Positions 58,330 through 64,000 of a stretch of DNA of 64,000 nucleotides are shown in pieces (within the stretch, counting starts at the first letter, position 1; every line of letters starts with the position of its first letter). The translations under genes were made by a program, and so were the position numbers. The DNA lies in NCBI GenBank assembly GCA_031308135.1, contig JAHLJT010002630.1, forward strand, positions 97,508,141-97,572,140, written 5' to 3'. The DNA is from Acheta domesticus (Eukaryota > Arthropoda > Insecta > Orthoptera > Gryllidae). The notes under the pieces were generated by a model, which was not told the DNA's origin, searched no databases, and saw only the letters and a program-made list of their open reading frames with translations.

Positions 58330-59455
58330 TACATTTTTAAGGTTCTAAAACTTAAAAAAATGCCCTAACAAGAGCGCATTTATGCCCCAAAATTCTTCAA
58401 AAATGCCCTACAACATATCCACGTCGTGATTTTTACACTGAGAAATATTTATTTTTTCGGTTAATCCGACAATTTGCCATGACAAAATATTTGGAATACA
58501 TTACATAATGTAAAACTGTATGTATCTGTAAAACTAATCTCTAATAATGTAAAACTGTCTAAGGACCTCCCAACTTCCTCTGCCCCCATACTGCTCAAGT
58601 CCATTGACACCGCGTTGGCAGCAACTAGTTAACTGTTACATCATAATGGTTAGGGCGGCGATAGCAACATTGTTCTATTTAGAGTTGAGCACGTAAGTAC
58701 TAAAAAATGAAATAGAACTATCGAAAAAAAGAAAAAACTAATGACCTCAAAACTCACAGATGCAATAAAAATGAATTTTCAACCACAAATATGACAAAAA
58801 TACCCTAACAAATACTTGCCAAACATCTCAAAGCACTGAAATATGTTAGTACTAAAGAAGAAGTGTTTACCAAGAACGAAAAAAAGGATGCAAAATCATC
58901 AAAATTCTAGCTCAAGACATAACTAACACATTAAACTCCTAAAGTTTCCCAGTAAATATAATAACACTTTGTTAACTGAGTTGTAAGGAGATGGATTTGA
59001 AGAAAGAAAAAAAGTTTCATAATAATTGTAAACTTATTGTAACGTTCTTAAAGTTAGATGTTTTTATTTGATAGGACGTGCAATAAGTCCTGGAAACCTT
59101 TGTAGTATTTGCCACTTAACACGTTAGTTCAAATGTACACAATATGAGCGAAAAAGCTAGAAATGAGTAATATTTACTGCCAATTTACACAATTCGACTG
59201 CTTTTTTATTTCTCGCTTAATTTTTCTGTCTGAGCAAATCTATCCATTTCTTTTGTAAATAATAAACAATTTACATGTTTCTGGAGTGTAACTATGCTTG
59301 CATAATGCAAATTTTTGCCTAGAAATCATTTTTTCAAACCGAATTTTGAGTGCTCATTGCGGCTCAACCATTCGGAATATCCATATAGTTTATTAGACAA
59401 AATAGGCTTAGAAAAGTCTTAAGAGCTTATTTTCTACGTTTCGACGTTTCGTCCC
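58330..59455. other. Intergenic, nothing recognised
   Basis: AT-rich sequence with A-runs; ATGCCCTA recurs near 58360, 58400 and as ACCCTA at 58800, but there is no clear repeat unit. Confidence 0.4.
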
Positions 59456-59458
59456 CGG

Positions 59459-61148
59459 ACACCTGTATATGCAGAGTGTCCCACCAACTATGGACCACTC
59501 CATAACTTTTAATCAGTTCAGGATATCGAAATGCAGTTTTCGCTGAATATTGCAGAATCATGGGGCAAGTAACATGCCGTAGAAAAATTGTATATAATAT
59601 TTTTAGTTTTCGAGAACTTTAATCATCTTTAATTTTTTAAATGGAACCATATATATTTCTCATCAGCAATGGATAGATCATGAAAAGAGGAATAAAATTA
59701 TGTATCATATGCTAGTATTTTGATAGTAATTTGCGTATAAAATTAAGACTCTGATACGTGATTTTGAATGAAACGGATAATATTTCGTGTAGAAGCCCTT
59801 GCAACAGTCGCCTTCGGGAAAATTGGCCTTCGCGGCGTCAAGACTGTTGCGTGGAGAGAGAAGACAATGGGGTGGCAATGAGGGATAAGAGCCCTAACTA
59901 CAGGAATCCAGGGTCTTGACACAAACACTAATATTACCTATCAGAATGAGAGATTTTTGTCCATAGATTTATCTGCATTTAACTTGTCTTCTTTAGCAAT
60001 AAATATCATTTTCAAACTTGACAAGAATGTAACCACCGTCGCTTCGTTAGTAAATTTCATTTTTAATTAAGATGCTCATTCGTCCACTTCGCAACCATAC
60101 CTCTACTGCCCTTCATAAATGGAAACGAAAACAATACACTTCCATCTTCTGCCGTGGATTTTCACGTTTGAGGCAGCACGTGTCGTCATGAAGTGAGAAA
60201 CTCTCCAATCAATATTAGCAGTCGGGACTGCAGATGTACATTTGTGTTAAAGTTTAGTAAATTGACATTGATAGTCTGTTAAGAGAGTTTCAAATTTTTA
60301 ATTGCTTTGTTCTTTTGGTACGTGTTTAAATAAGACGTCTATGAAGAGCAAATGAAAATAAGACGTTTATGAAATGCAAAGAGAAAATGTCTACCTCTCA
60401 ATTATTTGATGAATTAATCACGATATTGCAATAAAAATCTTGAAGCATTCATTCCCTTCCCTTGTTTTAAAATAATAGCTGGTTTCTGCCAAAACACACT
60501 CAGATTGATTCTTGTAAGTTTGAAAAAGACCTTTATTATTATCGTCCTTCCGCTATAAATTATTTTTATTTTGTTATTTTCGATGAACGTTGCTTTGGAA
60601 TTTCATTAGAAGAAAAGTTCAATTCACATGAACAAATGGGGAAAAAACCTATTTCTGATCGGGAATATTGACTTTTGTTCATATGATCTTCGCGTCAAGA
60701 CCATGAATTGCAGGAGTTACGCCTCTATCCCCACGGCCATCCCTCCCACACTCGTTGTCTCCACGAAACAGTCTCGTCGCCGCGAAGCTCTTTCACCGTT
60801 CACAGACGGTGACAGTTGCAAGCGCTGCTACACGAAATATTGTCCGTTTCATTCAAAATCACATATCAGAAAGTATAATTTTACACGCAAATTACTAGCA
60901 TACGATACATAATTTTATTTCTCTTTTCATGATCTACCCATTGCTAGTGAGAAAAAAAATATAGTTCTATTTAAAAAATCAAAGATGATTAAATTTCTCG
61001 GAAACTGAAAATATTATATACAATTTCTCTACGGCATGTTACTTGCCCCATGAATCCACATTATTCAGCGAAAACTGTATTTCGATATCCTGAACCGGTT
61101 AGAAGTTATGGGGGTGGTCCATTGTTGGTGGGACACCGGTATATACAC
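59459..61148. mobile_element. Non-autonomous element with ~500 bp inverted arms
   Basis: Left arm from GTATATGCAGAGTGTCCCAC (about 59464) and right arm ending GGTGGGACACCGGTATATAC (about 61144) are inverted copies at roughly 75-85% by eye. Shared blocks include TTCAGGATATCGAAAT, CATGGGGCAAGTAACATGCC and ATTTTGAATGAAACGGA. Arms run inward to about 59965 and 60645. The ~680 bp centre shows no transposase. ORFs at 59743 (minus) and 60628 (plus) are the same arm read twice. No clear target duplication, so superfamily is unknown. Confidence 0.75.
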
Positions 61149-61560
61149 ATAATATTGCGTTATACATAAGTACTTACAATATACATTTAAGAAAAATGAG
61201 TCGATATAAATTTGTTCTATATCACTATCGCACTGTAAGAAATGCTATTTGATCAGCTTTTACACTTTTCATTCACACTCGAGGTAAATTTCTCTGAATT
61301 TTGAAACTTGGAGGTAATGTGCTAACTATATTCAATTTTTAATTTAATTATTACGCAATATTTTTTTACTGTATATTACTCGACAAACTTGCTTGAACTT
61401 TCTTTAATCATTCCAGAATATTTATCATGCATATAAGTGCTTATATAGCTTATTATTGATAATTTACAATAATTTACTTTGGGATTAGTGGGTATTTGGT
61501 ACGAACGTGACAGAACAAATGCAATAGAAATCTAATCGTTGAGTAAGACACATGTAACTA

Positions 61561-61887
61561 ATGTTTCATATTTCCGTTCCTGATGTATCTCATCTTGGAG
61601 ATAGTGTCTTATCCTGCATTGTTGCACCATTGTATAAACAATGCTTCAAGCGTAATTATTTATTTTCTGCAACAATTCTGCTTATTTCGGGAACGATAGA
61701 AGAAAATAAAGGCATCTGTCAACTGCTGAACTTATTTCTGGATGAAGATGACCTTATTTCTGCAAATATGATTGATGCTGTGCACATTCCTCATGTTCAC
61801 GAAATGACAGAAAAGGAAACTATTAATGATTTTCTGGAGGAAAAAATAGAAAAAGACAAATTGACTGTGGAAATGTCAACTCATTGA
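61561..61887 (+). CDS. Hypothetical ORF, 108 codons
   Basis: An ATG-led open frame of acidic character: GICQLLNLFLDEDDLIS, MIDAVHIPHVHEMTEKE, DFLEEKIEKDKLTVE. Its composition looks more protein-like than neighbouring ORFs and the C-terminal half would be amphipathic helix. No domain recognised, no flanking exons found. It may be a transposon-derived exon or chance. Confidence 0.25.
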   Translation: MFHISVPDVSHLGDSVLSCIVAPLYKQCFKRNYLFSATILLISGTIEENKGICQLLNLFLDEDDLISANMIDAVHIPHVHEMTEKETINDFLEEKIEKDKLTVEMSTH

Positions 61888-61889
61888 AA

Positions 61890-64000
61890 ATATATAATAT
61901 AGCATGAATGAAGAAAAGATGTCATAACTATAATTTTGCTCTTACATAGTCACGACTAATGAAATCTGAAGACTGCAAAAACGTGAATGCAGTAATGAGC
62001 CAATGCATATACAGGGGACTAAAAAATTCCCATTTTGTCAACCCACAAACAATTTCCAATGTAAAGAAATACGTTATTATGATGTAAGGATACCGACAGA
62101 GGTGGCACAGAGCATGTCTTTGTCACTGCAGTGCCTCTGACCATGAGGTCCTAGTGCCCGAGTACTAAGAATGGCAGGATTTTCGACACAAGCTACAGAG
62201 CTAGGTCGAGTCAGCGGCCGTCCGGAGAAACATTATTGCGGCTGGCAGCTCTTATCAGTGATTTTCCGATCAACACTAGGTTAATGCAGGAGCAGTATCC
62301 CAACAGACGGGCCACGGACCGCGATCATTCCTTCCCCATCCTTGTCCTATCCTCCCCCGTTACTCGCACACCTCACACGTACTTGCACTTCACTACCACA
62401 CTTGCCGCGAGACCGATCGGGGATTTAGAGCTGGTCCCGGGTGAGGCGGTGCCCCGCTAGTGGGAGATACCTGCATTGGGAGAAACCCGCAAGCCGACAG
62501 GTAGGTCGGCGTGGGAACTCGCCATCCAACAGAGGAAAATCACAGCCACCTCCTGCGCTAAAAAACACGCACTACATTTACGGGAATAATGAGCGTAGCA
62601 GTTGACGCACCCGGAATCATTGAGCCATCTAAAGCTAGCAGCGCCCAGAAACCAATCTCAACCAAACCATATCCACAATTTCAGGCTAATTAAATGCTCT
62701 ATTCCCGAATTTTAGGCTCCTCTAGATTTCCCAAAATCGTGGGCCCTGCTAGCATTAGACTAAAGCTAGCAGCGGCGCCCATCCAGAATCAGTCTCAAAA
62801 TCAATGCAAAAATCTGAAACCCTTCCCAAAATTTAAAAATAATTTTAGGCTCTTACAAAAAAAAATATTCCTGCATTCATATTACAAAAATCAGGGCTGT
62901 ACAAACAGAAACAATTAACACTGGTTCTTATGGGCGAATAAACACCTAAATCAAAAAAACCTTAGGAAAAATCTGAAACCCTTCCCAAAAGTTAAGAATA
63001 ATTTTAGGCTTTTTTGGTTGGGACTTTAAGGCTCGTTTGGTTTGGACTGTTCTTTATCAGAAAATCTGTCTTTAGTTTCCAAAATCGGAGAACCGCCAAT
63101 TGCGCTGACACGCGTCACAAGAACCTTAGACTACATACGATGGCTGACATTTCAACTTCTCAGCGAAAAATCGAATACGCTACTAGGTAAAGGTTCTCAG
63201 AAATTCTGTTGAGAACATTTGTTGCGTCTCGTAAATATTATTTGAAGCAATTACCAATAAAATCGACGAAATCAGCGAAAATACATTAAAAATTATGGAA
63301 AGGGGGTACAAAATGACTTATTAGTCGAAGTCCACGAAAAATGCCAAAAAAAATTACGTATAAAAATGGGTCATTTCGTTTTCTCATAACATAAAAAGAA
63401 TTTCTATATTAAACTCCATTTTTTTATAAACCGAAAAGAAAAAAATGACATTTCATTAAATTCTCCCTAGTGATATCAGTGAAGATGACTGCTCACCGCT
63501 CCCTGTAAATAGCTGTGATCGAGTTGATGCTTTCGTATTCGGGAGTAGGTGAAGTAACTTGAAAGAATAGGAGAGGAGACAAAACATTAAACTTTTTCTG
63601 GACGTCATAGTGGTAAAGAAATTTTATTGATTTATATTAATTTGTAAAAACATTTTTTATATTTAAAAAAAACGTTTCACATGTCCAGGGAACGGATTTC
63701 TATGTAAAAACATATTACTAAAGCTAATATCGATACTAACTTGCATTATCTTTGTTTCACATTGTGCAGAGTTGAAAAATGCTTTTTTCTTGGACATCAT
63801 AATTCAACTCATTGTCAGTTACACTCCAATCGGAATACGTATTTGTTCAATACTTATAATCTCTCTATTAAGCCAGTGTTAAATGTCGTCAAATGTAGCA
63901 CAATCAGCCAGTGTAAAATTAGTAGTTACATTTCAGAATTTAAAGATGAAGGTTTATCAATTGACAATAAAATATTACGTTACTATAGTTATTTTTATCA
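61890..64000. other. No gene recognised
   Basis: A moderately GC-rich patch (62100-62560, including GTGAGGCGGTGCCCCGCTAG) within AT-rich sequence. GCTAGCAGCG occurs at 62634 and 62766, and GAAACCCTTCCCAAAA at 62815 and 62976, in a loosely repeated 62700-63010 region. No coding signal. Confidence 0.4.

Overview
The window is eukaryotic nuclear DNA: AT-rich, no operons or bacterial signals, spliced genes with canonical GT/AG introns, and many transposable elements of animal type (Ty3/gypsy, BEL/Pao, R4/Dong-like LINE, piggyBac, hAT, Merlin, P element, TA-target MITEs). The transposon mix, the THAP remnants and the C2H2 zinc-finger gene style point to an insect with a large repeat-rich genome. 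A cockroach- or termite-like species is my guess from the acidic mini-exons, but it is not proven.

Layout. 1-6144: a tRNA-type SINE scrap, two MITEs (one interrupting the 3' end of a dead endonuclease-bearing LINE) and a decayed THAP-domain gene. 6145-15982: a Ty3/gypsy element on the minus strand with both LTRs, a broken gag, a protease, a broken reverse transcriptase and no RNase H or integrase. A piggyBac element (9685-13151) is inserted inside its gag at a TTAA. 17709-18390: remains of a BEL/Pao gag. 19184-37427: one minus-strand C2H2 zinc-finger gene, the best protein-coding gene here. I could place seven coding exons: six acidic mini-exons (33805-37427) and one large exon (19492-22238) with 31 fingers. 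Its 11.6 kb last intron carries a hAT element with a nested MITE, dispersed repeats and a dead LINE. 38060-40070: a decayed P-element/THAP9-like transposase on the plus strand.

40188-47628: a promoter-side 194 bp tandem repeat followed by two direct ~3.5 kb copies of an unrecognised eight-exon gene (plus strand). Exon phases fit in both copies, and both share two in-frame TGA codons. 49185-49880: a Merlin (ISXO2-domain) transposase remnant split by a MITE. 50130-55087: two head-to-tail R4/Dong-like LINE copies separated and flanked by ATT/TAA repeats. 55450-58323: a second THAP remnant, a MITE, a six-finger C2H2 pseudogene and another TA-flanked MITE. 59459-61148: a non-autonomous element with ~500 bp inverted arms. 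The remainder holds no gene I can support, apart from one anonymous 108-codon ORF at 61561.

How the parts relate: most of the sequence is a record of nested insertions, and several insertions can be read to the base from TSDs, frame continuity or an empty-site paralogue. The only gene that looks alive is the zinc-finger gene; its finger array has grown by a 1,008 bp (12-finger) tandem duplication whose two halves differ at only two bases by eye. No bacterial-type system, CRISPR array or canonical tRNA/rRNA gene was found.
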